DNA of 50,649 nt from CADCTM01 sp049671305 (GCA_049671305.1 JBATUR010000004.1:1-50649), one strand, 5' to 3'; counted from the first letter of the stretch, positions 1 to 9,111 are shown. Translations and numbers: made by a program. The notes: generated by a model not told the origin, from the sequence alone.

Positions 1-30
1 TTTAGATTGTTTAGAACCTGATTTAGTCAT
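1..30 (-). CDS. xseB: Exodeoxyribonuclease VII small subunit, N-terminal fragment
   Basis: Only the first ten codons are inside the window: an ATG on the minus strand at 28-30 followed by a polar, Lys/Ser-rich start (MTKSGSKQSK). It lies 31 bp downstream of the xseA stop and in the same direction, which is the usual place of xseB. The assignment rests on position and the typical charged N terminus, not on recognisable family motifs, because the conserved helical part is outside the window. Confidence 0.6.
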   Translation of the reverse strand, partial: MTKSGSKQSK

Positions 31-61
31 AATTAATATTAAAATTAGTACTAATTTTTAG

Positions 62-1288
62 TTAGTCCAGCTCTGTAACTTTCACTTTAACTTCTCCTTC
101 ACCTAACTGAATTTGTAATTCTTGTCCGAGTTCTAAATTAGTTGTTGAGCGTGCAATTGTGCCATCAGTTGAGCGTACTACGGCGTAACCTCGTTTTAAA
201 ACGCTCTCTGGGTCGAGGGTTGCCAGTTTTTCCCGCAGAAATTGACAGTGTTTAGTTGCTTGACTAAAACGCCTAGATGTGGATTGTGATAGTTGTTGGC
301 GTAATTGTGCGATCGCTTTTTGTTCTTGTCGTACTTGTCTATCTAAAGGTAAACGTTGCAGTCGCGTTTGTAGACGCTGTACCCGACTTTGTGAAGTCGC
401 CACAACTTGTCTTACCGCCTCATTTAAAGCCTGTTTGCGTTGCTGATGTTCAGTAACTAGGCGCTCAAGTTCAGGTACAGCAAGCTCTGCGGCTGCAGTG
501 GGGGTATGAGCGCAAACATCAGCCACCAAGTCTGCCAAAGATTCATCTCGTTGATGTCCGATGCCCGTAATTACCGGAATTGAGCAATTAGCGATCGCTC
601 TCACTACTCTTTCATCATTAAAACAAGCCAAATCCTCAGATGAGCCACCTCCTCGCGACAAAATCAACAGTTCTGCTCTTTCATCCTCCTCAACTCGCCT
701 AATTGCTTTGACAATCGATGCTGGTGCAAGTTGTCCTTGCACTTGTGCCGCTGCCAATAAAACCTGCAAACCTGGATAACGTTGCCGCAAAGTGCGTTGA
801 ATATCTCCCCAGGCAGCAGCTTGTGGTGAAGTGACAACGGCAATAACTTGAGGATGAATTGGCAAGGGACGCTTGTATTCTTGATCAAATAAGCCTTCTG
901 CTTCCAGTCGCTGACGTAGTTGGCGAAACCGCAACGCCTGCAAGCCTTCCCCCGCCGGTAATGCCTGCCAAACATTGAGCTGATACTGTCCCCGTTGCGG
1001 ATAAACCCTGAGACTTGCCAAAACAATTAACTGCTCTCCAGATACAGGTAATTGTGCGAGTTTGCTCAATTGACTTCTCCAAACTACACATTGAATTGTT
1101 GCCTTGGAGTCGGGGTCTTGCAAACTGAAAAATAGCCCACTAGGGTGCTGACTGGCGCTTTTAACTTCTCCGGTTACCCAAACTTGACGCAGTTGGATGT
1201 CTTGCTCAAGCAACTCTTGAATGTAGTCTGTTAACCCAGCTACCGAGATCGCCAAAGGCGTCGTTGATTCTTCTACAGATAAAGCCAT
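62..1288 (-). CDS. xseA: Exodeoxyribonuclease VII large subunit
   Basis: Large subunit of the nuclease that degrades single-stranded DNA to oligonucleotides during repair and recombination, working with many copies of XseB. The 408 aa are of normal family length. An N-terminal OB-fold (about residues 15-110, including VTGEVKSASQHPSGLFFSLQD) is followed by the catalytic domain with the motifs VVTSPQAAAWGDI, LSRGGGSSEDL and PVITGIGHQRDESLADLVAD, then a long Gln/Arg-rich coiled-coil region (about 275-345) and a C-terminal segment with LKRGYAVV. It starts an apparent xseA-xseB operon and is divergent from recA, 213 bp away. Confidence 0.97.
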   Translation of the reverse strand: MALSVEESTTPLAISVAGLTDYIQELLEQDIQLRQVWVTGEVKSASQHPSGLFFSLQDPDSKATIQCVVWRSQLSKLAQLPVSGEQLIVLASLRVYPQRGQYQLNVWQALPAGEGLQALRFRQLRQRLEAEGLFDQEYKRPLPIHPQVIAVVTSPQAAAWGDIQRTLRQRYPGLQVLLAAAQVQGQLAPASIVKAIRRVEEDERAELLILSRGGGSSEDLACFNDERVVRAIANCSIPVITGIGHQRDESLADLVADVCAHTPTAAAELAVPELERLVTEHQQRKQALNEAVRQVVATSQSRVQRLQTRLQRLPLDRQVRQEQKAIAQLRQQLSQSTSRRFSQATKHCQFLREKLATLDPESVLKRGYAVVRSTDGTIARSTTNLELGQELQIQLGEGEVKVKVTELD

Positions 1289-1501
1289 TTCGTAATCTAC
1301 CTAAAGACAGAGATTGTTTGCAGTAAAATAATCAAGAAAAATAACACAAATATCTACAAGTACCAAGGAGCGTCAGACCCTTACTCCTACTAAGTTTCAG
1401 CAGTTTATACAATCATAACTTTAACGTCAATTATGCAAGCCGAAGCGCTAAAATAGAACAAATGATCCACTGCGATTCCCCACAAAGTTCTTGAGGCATT
1501 A

Positions 1502-2578
1502 ATGGCTACCCAAATCTCGAACAGTCCCGAAAAGGAAAAAGCTCTTAACTTGGTACTAAACCAGATTGAGCGCAGCTTTGGCAAAGGCTCCATCATGCGC
1601 TTGGGTGATGCCGCCCGCATGAAGGTAGAAACCATCTCCAGCGGCGCAATTACCCTAGATTTAGCTTTAGGCGGTGGCTTGCCAAAAGGGCGAGTTATTG
1701 AAATTTATGGACCAGAAAGTGCTGGTAAAACCACGCTCGCTCTGCACGCGGTGGCAGAAATCCAGAAAAATGGTGGTGTTGCCGCTTTCGTTGACGCTGA
1801 ACACGCTCTTGATCCGACTTATTCGGCGGCGTTGGGTGTTGATATCAATAACCTGCTCATTTCCCAGCCCGACAACGGTGAGTCAGCTTTAGAAATAGTC
1901 GATCAACTAGTACGCTCATCAGCAGTGGATATTGTTGTCATCGACTCAGTAGCGGCGTTGGTGCCTCGTGCCGAAATTGAAGGCGAAATGGGTGATCTCC
2001 AAGTCGGTTTGCAAGCGCGTTTGATGAGTAAGGCACTGCGGAAAGTTGCCGGAAATATCGGACGGTCTGGTTGTACGGTGATTTTCTTGAACCAGTTGCG
2101 GCAGAAAATTGGCGTCACATACGGTAGTCCAGAAGTAACCACGGGTGGTAATGCTCTGAAGTTTTATGCTTCGGTGCGTTTAGATATCCGTCGTATTCAA
2201 ACCTTGAAAAAAGGCTCTGAAGGCGAATACGGTATCCGTGTCAAAGTTAAGGTAGCAAAGAATAAAGTCGCGCCTCCTTTCCGCATTGCTGAGTTTGATA
2301 TTATCTTTGGACAGGGCATTTCTCGCTTGGGCTGTTTGGTTGACTTGGCTGAACAAACTGGTGTAATTAACCGTAAGGGCGCCTGGTACAGCTACAACGG
2401 CGATAATATCGGTCAAGGTCGTGATAATACGATTAAATATATGGAAGAAAAGCCAGAATTTACCGAAAAGATCGATAAGCAAGTTCGTGAGCAGCTTGAT
2501 ATGGGTGCTGTTGTGCAAGCAAATTCAGTTACACCCATTGATAATGAAGAAGACGAAGAGGATCTTGAGGAAGTCTAG
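1502..2578 (+). CDS. recA: Recombinase A
   Basis: ATP-dependent strand-exchange protein of homologous recombination and DNA-damage signalling. The 358-aa protein shows Walker A GPESAGKT at residues 70-77, the Walker B region VDIVVIDSVAALVPRAE, the L1/L2 loop regions (EGEMGDLQVGLQARLMSKALRK and the stretch around NQLRQKIGVTYGSPE) and the acidic C-terminal tail (DNEEDEEDLEEV) that tunes DNA binding. The ATG follows directly on a 210-bp divergent intergenic region shared with xseA. A rho-independent terminator lies at 2653-2686. I see no LexA box that I would defend. Confidence 0.99.
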   Translation: MATQISNSPEKEKALNLVLNQIERSFGKGSIMRLGDAARMKVETISSGAITLDLALGGGLPKGRVIEIYGPESAGKTTLALHAVAEIQKNGGVAAFVDAEHALDPTYSAALGVDINNLLISQPDNGESALEIVDQLVRSSAVDIVVIDSVAALVPRAEIEGEMGDLQVGLQARLMSKALRKVAGNIGRSGCTVIFLNQLRQKIGVTYGSPEVTTGGNALKFYASVRLDIRRIQTLKKGSEGEYGIRVKVKVAKNKVAPPFRIAEFDIIFGQGISRLGCLVDLAEQTGVINRKGAWYSYNGDNIGQGRDNTIKYMEEKPEFTEKIDKQVREQLDMGAVVQANSVTPIDNEEDEEDLEEV

Positions 2579-2652
2579 GGCTTCTTTCTTTTTTTTCTAG
2601 CCAGTTACTGAATTAATCAGCTTTAGATATTTGGCATAGATTATGAAATTTT

Positions 2653-2686
2653 ACTCCTTCCCTTGGCTTAAGGGAGGGAGTTTTTT
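2653..2686 (+). terminator. Terminator downstream of recA
   Basis: A 12-bp stem (2653-2664 with 2670-2681, one G-T wobble) and a 5-nt loop are followed by a run of T to 2686. It lies between the convergent recA and FHA genes and should end recA transcription. Confidence 0.85.
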
Positions 2687-2689
2687 GAT

Positions 2690-3436
2690 TTAGTTATTTT
2701 TGCTGCTCTTGTGAAGGCGGCGATTGAAAAAGCGGTCTAAGATTTCTGCCTGCTGGGTTGCATTTAACTGAGCAATTGAAGAATCCATGATTGGTTCTTC
2801 TAGTTTAGATATATTTTTCAAAAACTCGAAGGTTTCCTCTGGTTGTTCAATTTTTTCAGGAGTTATTGTTGCAGCAATCGGTAATTCTGGGGTTGTTAAT
2901 GGTTGAATAGTTGTTAAGGTAGGCGCGATTGAGCTTTCGAGTTGTGCCAAGACATCGGCGGGAGTTTCTGCTGTGGTTTGGCAGTCATTACAGAGGAAAA
3001 AAGAAAAGGTAAAGCTACTGAGGCGAATGCGATCGCCATCTTTGAGTAGCAGGCGTCCTTGTACAGGTTCTCCATTGACAAACGAACCATTAGTACTATT
3101 TAAATCAATGAGATAAAAGCCTTGATTGTGAATGTATTGAATTACCGCATGACGGCGAGATAAGCGACGATCAGGGATAGAAATAGTTAGTAAGCGATCG
3201 CGTCCAATTGTCCAAATTCCCTGCGGTTGATGCAAACTTTGGGTTTTGCCCTCTACTAAGTTTGTCACCAAATGCACCTGTCCCTGAATTATGCCCGTCA
3301 CACAGCGAGTTGTGATGCCAGAAGTAGTACTAGTTTTTTCAAGCTGAAGAATTTCATCTAAGAGAGGGCGATGATGCTCGTAAAGCTTGAGAAATACCTG
3401 ATATAGTCCTAGTCGTTGTTCGATTTCCATATTCAA
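2690..3436 (-). CDS. FHA domain-containing protein
   Basis: Forkhead-associated (FHA) domain protein of 248 aa. FHA modules bind phosphothreonine peptides, so a role as reader of Ser/Thr kinase signalling is expected, but partner and pathway are unknown. The FHA core lies at about residues 75-150 and has the hallmark positions: IGRD, then RRLSRRHAVIQ, then DLNSTNGSFVNG. A CxxC-like pair (FFLCNDCQ) follows the FHA fold. The remaining C-terminal third is low-complexity, Pro/Thr/Glu-rich and probably disordered. It is monocistronic, convergent with recA, and close enough to its terminator that the 3' end shares it. Confidence 0.9.
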   Translation of the reverse strand: MNMEIEQRLGLYQVFLKLYEHHRPLLDEILQLEKTSTTSGITTRCVTGIIQGQVHLVTNLVEGKTQSLHQPQGIWTIGRDRLLTISIPDRRLSRRHAVIQYIHNQGFYLIDLNSTNGSFVNGEPVQGRLLLKDGDRIRLSSFTFSFFLCNDCQTTAETPADVLAQLESSIAPTLTTIQPLTTPELPIAATITPEKIEQPEETFEFLKNISKLEEPIMDSSIAQLNATQQAEILDRFFNRRLHKSSKNN

Positions 3437-3674
3437 AGAATCAACTCGACATAGACATATCTGTCGAGCAAGGTTAGATTAACTCGATGGTTCGTATTTT
3501 ATGTGACTTACGTTGTGCTGCCACTGCGTTGGATTAGTAACTGTTATCTACAATAACTTACTGACGTAATCACCTGTACACTTTTAAGCCAACACAAATT
3601 AAGCCTATATTGGCACAACTAAGAGTGACATTACCTTAAAAGTAGCCGCATTCTTAGCTTAAACTCAATCTGCT

Positions 3675-3971
3675 TTAAGGCTTACGTTGCGCCCCCCGAT
3701 CAATGCGAAACAACCAAACCATCAACGCCACAACACCAACTTGTAGTGCTAGGTTAGGAAGGGCTGTAGCGACTTCTTGACCTGCTGCTAACTGTACTAG
3801 GAAGATGAAAGCACCAATTAAGCCAGAAGCAGCGAAAGACACATAAATAAATTTTCTTAAACCCCGGTAGGGCGCTTTTGCCTCAGCTTTTAATCGGGCG
3901 AATTTTTCGGGACTAAGCTGATTTGGGTTGACTTTAGACTTAGGAGTAGGATTTTTTGAGGTTGATGCCAT
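3675..3971 (-). CDS. DUF3493 family small membrane protein
   Basis: 98-aa cyanobacterial/plastid-type protein. A basic, hydrophilic N terminus (about 1-30) leads into KAPYRGLRKFIYVSFAASG, characteristic of the DUF3493 family, followed by two hydrophobic segments (about 43-62 and 73-90) and a short basic tail. It is predicted to sit in the thylakoid or plasma membrane as a hairpin. Plant relatives have been linked to photosystem assembly, so a similar role is possible but not shown by anything here. Single gene between an FHA gene and tRNA-Thr. Confidence 0.8.
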   Translation of the reverse strand: MASTSKNPTPKSKVNPNQLSPEKFARLKAEAKAPYRGLRKFIYVSFAASGLIGAFIFLVQLAAGQEVATALPNLALQVGVVALMVWLFRIDRGAQRKP

Positions 3972-4129
3972 TACTTTTTAATTTTGCCTCTATAACTCAA
4001 TGGTTACACGACAAAACTTATTTTTGAGGAACTTGTCAATATTGAGCGGGTTATTAAGAGCCGGATTCAGGGAATTAAGATAAAGATTGAATATGTTTGC
4101 TCTAAAACTTGTTATATTAGTCTATCGAT

Positions 4130-4201
4130 GCCGATGTAGCTCAGTGGTAGAGCATTCGATTCGTAATCGAACGGTCGGCGGTTCAAATCCGCTCATCGGC
4201 T
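4130..4201 (+). tRNA. tRNA-Thr (anticodon CGT)
   Basis: A complete 72-nt cloverleaf can be folded by eye. The acceptor stem GCCGATG pairs with CATCGGC, the D arm is GCTC...GAGC, the anticodon stem TTCGA/TCGAA encloses loop TTCGTAA with anticodon CGT, and the T arm GGCGG-TTCAAAT-CCGCT has one G-T pair. It reads ACG (Thr). The discriminator is T (4201) and the 3' CCA is not encoded. A TATATT-like -10 box lies just upstream (about 4112-4118). Confidence 0.97.
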
Positions 4202-4226
4202 TGGGGTTTTTGTACAGTGACTAGTC

Positions 4227-4261
4227 AGTCCTGAGAGTTAAAGAATTCACTACTCAGGACT
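4227..4261. terminator. Hairpin between tRNA-Thr and folE
   Basis: A 9-bp perfect stem (agtcctgag at 4227-4235 with ctcaggact at 4253-4261) encloses a 17-nt loop and is followed by a short T-rich stretch. It sits between the convergent tRNA gene and folE and probably ends one or both transcripts. Confidence 0.6.
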
Positions 4262-4279
4262 AGTTTCTAACACCCAAAA

Positions 4280-4996
4280 CTAAAAGAAGCTGGGTTGATG
4301 ACGAATTAGATTGAGGTATTCTTCACGAGTTTTTTGGTCATCCTGAAACGCACCCAGCATGGCACTAGTAACAGTCCAAGAACCGGGTTTTTGCACACCG
4401 CGCATCACCATACACATATGAGTTGCTTCCATAACCACTGCCACGCCTTGGGGTTCCAAAATCGTTTGTACTGCTTCAGCAATTTGGCGAGTTAAACGTT
4501 CTTGTACTTGCAGGCGGCGCGAGTACATTTCCACAACACGAGCTAGTTTGCTCAGTCCGACGACTTTTTGGTTAGGGATGTAGGCAACGTGTGCTTTGCC
4601 CATAAACGGTAGCATATGATGTTCACAGAGGCTAAAGAAATTGATATCTCTGACGAGAACCATTTCATTGTGCCCTTCATCAAAAATTGCACCGTTGACC
4701 AATTCTTCCAATGACTGACTATAGCCGGCGGTTAAAAATCGCATTGCTTCTGCGACACGCTTCGGAGTCTTCAGTAGTCCCTCACGTTCTGGATCTTCGC
4801 CAACGCCCAAAAGCATCGTCCGAACTGCTTTCATCATTTCGTCATTCATGTCTTCTGGAGGCGCCTGCAAGTTTGGTTCCTGACCATTTTGAGTATTACG
4901 GTCAGGTCGTGTTTCAAGCTGACTGATCGGGTTGGTACTATTTTCCCTAGAATCTGGGTCAGGATGATTGGAGACGTTGGCAGAAGCAGTTGTCAT
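4280..4996 (-). CDS. folE: GTP cyclohydrolase I
   Basis: Converts GTP to 7,8-dihydroneopterin triphosphate, the first step of tetrahydrofolate and other pterin synthesis. The 238 aa have a variable, Asn/Pro-rich N-terminal extension (1-50) and a full catalytic domain from about residue 52. The zinc ligands Cys124, His127 and Cys195 have the same spacing as the E. coli enzyme (3 and 71 residues) and lie in SLCEHHMLPF and THMCMVMRGVQKPGS. GLSKLARVVEMYSRRLQVQE is the usual conserved helix. It stands alone, with the SDR gene immediately upstream in the same direction. Confidence 0.97.
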   Translation of the reverse strand: MTTASANVSNHPDPDSRENSTNPISQLETRPDRNTQNGQEPNLQAPPEDMNDEMMKAVRTMLLGVGEDPEREGLLKTPKRVAEAMRFLTAGYSQSLEELVNGAIFDEGHNEMVLVRDINFFSLCEHHMLPFMGKAHVAYIPNQKVVGLSKLARVVEMYSRRLQVQERLTRQIAEAVQTILEPQGVAVVMEATHMCMVMRGVQKPGSWTVTSAMLGAFQDDQKTREEYLNLIRHQPSFF

Positions 4997-5107
4997 AATT
5001 TAGCCTGATTTAAGTTCTTTTCTTTAAAGGTGTACAGTTTGTGGTTTTTGGTTGGCTCGATCAAAATCAACAACTAATAGTTTGTAACTAAATAGCCTGA
5101 CTTGGTA

Positions 5108-5833
5108 CTAATCTAAAGCTCCAGCACTGGGCATTAAAGTTATTGACTCGATGACGGCTTGTTCTGGCATCAGGACGGTGTGCAAAATTGACTGTGCAAC
5201 GAGTTCTGGAGTTAACATGGCTGACCGATTAAAGTCAACTTGAACGGTGTCCGTATCCCATAAGGGTGTGTTGACAGCACCAGGACAAATGCTAACAACG
5301 CGGATGCCGTTTTGGCGTTCTTCGGCGGCTAGAGTTTTAGAAAGGGCAATCAGAGCCGCTTTGCTGACGCTATAAGCCCCCCAACCGGGAAAAGGCTGCT
5401 GACCAGCAATTGAGGCAACATTGATGATTGTGCCGCGTTGTTGGTTACGCATGACGGGCATTATGCCCTGGATGCACTGAAATACGCTGGTGAGATTGAG
5501 GTTCATGACTTGTTGCCAGTCTGATAAAGGTGTCGCCTCTAAGGTGTTGGTGTAAGCAATACCGGCGTTATTAACCAAAATATCGATCCCAACAAACTCG
5601 GCGGCGATCGCTTCTATTCCAGCTTTGACTTGCTCAATTTTTGCCAAATCTAGAACATAAGCCTGAGCTTTTACTCCGCTTTCCTGAGCTTTTGTGGCGA
5701 TCGCCTCTAGTTTATCCTGGCTCCGGCTGACTAAAGCCACATCGATTCCCGATGCCGCAAACGCCAAAGCTGTTGCCTTGCCAATACCACTGCTTGCCCC
5801 AGTAATCAAGGCACGTCGTTTGTTTTGAGTCAT
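5108..5833 (-). CDS. Short-chain dehydrogenase/reductase (FabG-like)
   Basis: Classical SDR of 241 aa using NAD(P)H; substrate unknown. The nucleotide-binding motif TGASSGIG is at 11-18, NNAG at 88-91, and the catalytic set Asn113, Ser141, Tyr154 and Lys158 (YSVSK) is complete. The sequence resembles FabG and other 3-oxoacyl-ACP reductases, but cyanobacteria encode many such paralogues and true FabG assignment is not secure. It lies upstream of folE on the same strand with 111 bp between them, so cotranscription is possible. Confidence 0.9.
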   Translation of the reverse strand: MTQNKRRALITGASSGIGKATALAFAASGIDVALVSRSQDKLEAIATKAQESGVKAQAYVLDLAKIEQVKAGIEAIAAEFVGIDILVNNAGIAYTNTLEATPLSDWQQVMNLNLTSVFQCIQGIMPVMRNQQRGTIINVASIAGQQPFPGWGAYSVSKAALIALSKTLAAEERQNGIRVVSICPGAVNTPLWDTDTVQVDFNRSAMLTPELVAQSILHTVLMPEQAVIESITLMPSAGALD

Positions 5834-6199
5834 GATTTTTCAATACCTCTAGCTAGATGCTCTCGGCTTGTCCTGTATGACTACGGGATTTTTGAAGAAC
5901 TGATTACATTTCTAGTTATTGAGTAAACAGCTAGCAATAATTAAACTTGAGCATTGCTGCTAACGTTTTGGGTACAAAGACTTTAAACATTGCTAGTTTT
6001 TTGTCTTTTCCCAGGGAAGGTTAGGCTTCAGTTCAAAAGAAAAAAATTTGGTTGCAAATTTCCTAGTTACCTTAAATGAAGACGATGTAAAAAAATGTTA
6101 CTTAAAAATTATATCACCTGGAATTGATAGCCAGTAATTATCAGTCCTTAGTCATCAGTCATGGATTTATTGAGAACTAATGACTAAGGACTTTTGCTG
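5834..6199. other. Intergenic region between accA and SDR gene
   Basis: 366 bp without a credible ORF. It holds the SDR gene's promoter region and, next to the accA stop, an inverted repeat described separately (6143-6192). The middle is AT-rich with long A runs; nothing else is recognisable. Confidence 0.6.
6143..6192 (-). terminator. Inverted repeat at the 3' end of accA
   Basis: A 13-bp perfect inverted repeat (6143-6155 with 6180-6192) with a 24-nt loop ends 8 bp from the accA stop codon. The sequence type (agtccttagtcat) resembles dispersed intergenic repeats common in Nostocales. It may act as a terminator or transcript stabiliser, but there is no strong T run. Confidence 0.5.
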
Positions 6200-7174
6200 C
6201 TAACTTTCAGTAAAAACGCCAATTTGACGAAACTTTTGATAACGTAACTCTCGGCGTTGCTGACTAGTCATTTGAGTTAAGGTGTCCAAATTTTCGATTA
6301 GTGCTGATTTGAGGATCGTTGCCGTGCCGATCGGGTCAGAATGTGCGCCACCTATCGGTTCTGTCAACAACTGGTCAAGAATTCCTAAGTCTTTGAGGTC
6401 GCTTGCAGTAATTTTGAGGGCGGCGGCGGCGTGGGGTGATTTGCTGGCGTCTCTCCAGAGAATTGCCGCGCAGGCTTCGGGGGTGGCGACAGTGTAGACG
6501 GCGTGTTCAAACATCAGTAAGCGATCGCCTACGCCAATTCCCAAAGCACCACCAGAACCACCTTCACCAATCACGGTACAAATAATTGGCACATCAAGGC
6601 GAAACATTTCACGCAAATTGTAAGCGATCGCTTCTCCTTGACCCAACTCTTCTGCCTGGACACCTGCCCAAGCCCCTGGAGTGTCAATAAAGGTCAAAAT
6701 CGGCATCCCAAAACGATTAGCGTGATCCATCAGCCGCATCGCCTTGCGGTAGCCGCCAGGGGAAGCCTGACCAAAGTTGCGGGCGATATTATCTTTGGTA
6801 TCTCGCCCTTTTTGGTGACCTAACATCACCACCGGACGCCCCCCCAGACGCCCTACACCACCGACTAAAGCCGGATCATCTGCACCACCTCGATCGCCAT
6901 GCAGTTCTACCCATTCATCACTAATCGCCTGAATGTAATCTAAGGTACTCGGACGCCTTGGGTGACGTGCTAGTTGTAGTCGTTGTGAAGGTGATAAACT
7001 GCTGAAAATCTCCTGACGTAGTTGCAACGCTCTCTGCTCCAGTTGCTGGATTTCCTCAGAGACATCGACGTTATTTTCTTCAGCTAGTTCACGAATTTGG
7101 TTAATTCGTGTTTCTAACTCAGTCAACGGCTTTTCAAAATCAAGCTGATATGTGCGGTTTTCTGTGGTTGGCAT
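6200..7174 (-). CDS. accA: Acetyl-CoA carboxylase carboxyltransferase subunit alpha
   Basis: Alpha subunit of the carboxyltransferase that moves the carboxyl group from biotin-carboxyl carrier protein to acetyl-CoA, forming malonyl-CoA for fatty-acid synthesis; it works with AccD. The 324 aa match the usual length. Recognisable stretches are LARHPRRPSTLDYI, HGDRGGADDPALVGG, ARNFGQASPGGYRKAMRLM, FIDTPGAWAGVQAEELGQGE, GEGGSGGALGIGVGD and ATPEACAAILWRDASK. Its ATG is 1 bp beyond the stop of the acyl-ACP reductase gene, so the two are surely cotranscribed, linking malonyl-CoA supply with alkane synthesis. Confidence 0.98.
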   Translation of the reverse strand: MPTTENRTYQLDFEKPLTELETRINQIRELAEENNVDVSEEIQQLEQRALQLRQEIFSSLSPSQRLQLARHPRRPSTLDYIQAISDEWVELHGDRGGADDPALVGGVGRLGGRPVVMLGHQKGRDTKDNIARNFGQASPGGYRKAMRLMDHANRFGMPILTFIDTPGAWAGVQAEELGQGEAIAYNLREMFRLDVPIICTVIGEGGSGGALGIGVGDRLLMFEHAVYTVATPEACAAILWRDASKSPHAAAALKITASDLKDLGILDQLLTEPIGGAHSDPIGTATILKSALIENLDTLTQMTSQQRRELRYQKFRQIGVFTES

Positions 7175-7175
7175 C

Positions 7176-8195
7176 TCACACCAATAACGGTCTAAAGCCG
7201 TGTTTTACTGAAACCTGTCCAATTAAGTCCATCTTTTCTACGGTAATCTGATTTCGTCCCCAAGAAAAGTTTGTATGCCATTTTTCAAATTCTAAAAGCA
7301 TTGATTCGGCAAAGCAGGCAAATAGTTGACGCCCTGGCACGTCCATGTTGACGATTTGCATAATTTTCCACTCGATATCCAGGGAGTGTTCGACAATGCC
7401 GCCATTAAGAACAAAAACGCCTGGTTGCTGAACTTTGGTTGCCATATTTTTGGGATAACCGCCATCAATCAACAAACAAGGTTGTTTGAGTACACTAAAG
7501 TCGATTTCCAGTCCCTTGGGCATACTAGCTACCCAAACGACTATATCTGCTTGGGGTAGTGCTTCTTCTAGCCCCATAATTTTGCCGCGACCTAGTTCAT
7601 CTTGCAATGTTTGTAGGCGCTCTTTATTGCGGGCAATTAGCAGTAATTCAGCGACATCAGTACGAGCATCTAGCCAACGGCAGACGGCACTACCAATGTC
7701 TCCTGTGGCGCCACAAACAGCAACTGTGGCTTTAGAAAGTTCAATGCCTAGTTGTTGTGAGGCTTGCTCGACTTGGCGGCACAAAATATAGGCTGTATGG
7801 GTGTTGCCGGTGGTAAAGCGATCAAATTCTAGCTTGATGTTACGCACCTGTCGGCTTTGCTGTAAGTTAAATTCTTCAAAAATAATTGAGGAAAATCCTC
7901 CCAAGGCGGTGATGCTGATACCATGCTTTTGGGCATGAGCCATCGCGTTGAGGATTTTTCGCATTGCTGCTTTGATGCGGCGGTTTGCAAGCATTTCTGG
8001 CAGGAAACAAGATTCTACATACCGCCCTTCGATGGTTTGACCTGTAAGACTGGTGACTTTAATCGTATCAACGATTTGCGGTGGTGCAGAACACCAAAAG
8101 TCTAAACCTTGGTCGGCGTATTCTGGGTAGCCTAGCTCTTTGGCGACGGATTGGGCGTGTTCCAAACTGGTAAGGTGACCGATAAGACCAAACAT
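7176..8195 (-). CDS. Long-chain acyl-ACP reductase (AAR)
   Basis: Reduces acyl-ACP (or acyl-CoA) to the fatty aldehyde, the first step of cyanobacterial hydrocarbon synthesis, using NADPH. The 339 aa have the normal family length. The Rossmann motif CGATGDIGSAVCRWL starts at 161, and Cys294 (LFACFAE) occupies the position of the catalytic acyl-thioester cysteine known from the Synechococcus enzyme. Other family signatures are FGLIGHLTS at the N terminus and ALGGFSSIIFEEF. It lies between the oxygenase (upstream, 220 bp) and accA (1 bp downstream). Confidence 0.96.
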   Translation of the reverse strand: MFGLIGHLTSLEHAQSVAKELGYPEYADQGLDFWCSAPPQIVDTIKVTSLTGQTIEGRYVESCFLPEMLANRRIKAAMRKILNAMAHAQKHGISITALGGFSSIIFEEFNLQQSRQVRNIKLEFDRFTTGNTHTAYILCRQVEQASQQLGIELSKATVAVCGATGDIGSAVCRWLDARTDVAELLLIARNKERLQTLQDELGRGKIMGLEEALPQADIVVWVASMPKGLEIDFSVLKQPCLLIDGGYPKNMATKVQQPGVFVLNGGIVEHSLDIEWKIMQIVNMDVPGRQLFACFAESMLLEFEKWHTNFSWGRNQITVEKMDLIGQVSVKHGFRPLLV

Positions 8196-8415
8196 GATTG
8201 CTCGCTTTTGTGCCTGTAAGTTAGGCGGAAGTGGGTATTTAAGAGAAAAAATAGTGCAGGACTAATGAAAAGATATTACAAAACTTTGCGACTGACTTAA
8301 CCTCGTCAGCAAAAATGAGTTTAAAACTGCAATAAATCAGGGGTAAGGTTAGTTACCCCTTCTCTAACACGAGTGCAATTTTTGTTAATTGCTTTGACAA
8401 TTTACTTGTTTTGTG

Positions 8416-9111
8416 CTATACAGCCGCAAGTCCATAAGCCGACATCCGCATGATATCGCGAGTGGTAAAGCCAATATTGCTTAGGGCTTCGCCGTAGGCA
8501 ATCATGAAATCTTCCACAAGGGCTTCTTTTTCCATTGCCAAAACTTTGGCGTCGTCTTCAACTTGGTTAAGCATACGCCAAACGATCGGTAGGTTTTGAC
8601 GATTAGCTGCTTCAAGTTCAGCTTTTGACTCTTCAAAATGTGCTTTGAGCCATTCTTCACCGAAGTTGAGGTGCATATACTCGTCTTTGACTACACCTTC
8701 GGTAATTTTCTTAGCAAAAGCGTCAGCAACGGGGATATAGATATTGTAAGCAGCGATCGCAAAACACTCGATAATCAGTGATTGAATCAGCAAGCAAGTT
8801 ACCACATTACCTGTTGCGGCTGCGGCTTGGAAGTTTCCATGCAAGTCACCAAAGTACTTGTGAGCAAATTCCATGTCTGGTGTCACACTCAGATTTTTGC
8901 CACAGGCTTGAAAACCCTTCATGTGGCGATTCTCCATCTTTGAGAGGCGAATCAGTTCCTCTTTTTGGTCTGGCAGCAGTTGAGCCAGTTGAATGTAGTT
9001 ATCGTAAGCTTCTTGTTCACCTTCAATTACAATCGCGTTAATGCGGCTGTAGGCGTCTTTGTAAGTCTCACTGGTAAAGTCGAGTTTTGAAATGGCTGCA
9101 ATCTGCTGCAT
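8416..9111 (-). CDS. Aldehyde-deformylating oxygenase (ADO)
   Basis: Non-haem di-iron enzyme that turns a Cn fatty aldehyde into a Cn-1 alkane plus formate. I place the start at 9111 rather than 9135: it gives 231 aa, the family length, and an AGGAG Shine-Dalgarno sequence sits 11 nt upstream. With this start the iron ligands fall exactly at Glu32, Glu60, His63, Glu115, Glu144 and His147, as in characterised ADOs. The protein is an all-helical ferritin-like bundle. It is followed by AAR and accA on the same strand, the usual alkane gene order, and is divergent from the ABC permease. Confidence 0.97.
   Translation of the reverse strand: MQQIAAISKLDFTSETYKDAYSRINAIVIEGEQEAYDNYIQLAQLLPDQKEELIRLSKMENRHMKGFQACGKNLSVTPDMEFAHKYFGDLHGNFQAAAATGNVVTCLLIQSLIIECFAIAAYNIYIPVADAFAKKITEGVVKDEYMHLNFGEEWLKAHFEESKAELEAANRQNLPIVWRMLNQVEDDAKVLAMEKEALVEDFMIAYGEALSNIGFTTRDIMRMSAYGLAAV

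Noticed and set aside
664..1026. 120-aa minus-strand ORF inside xseA
   Set aside because: It is a shadow frame of xseA, with biased composition and no start signal.
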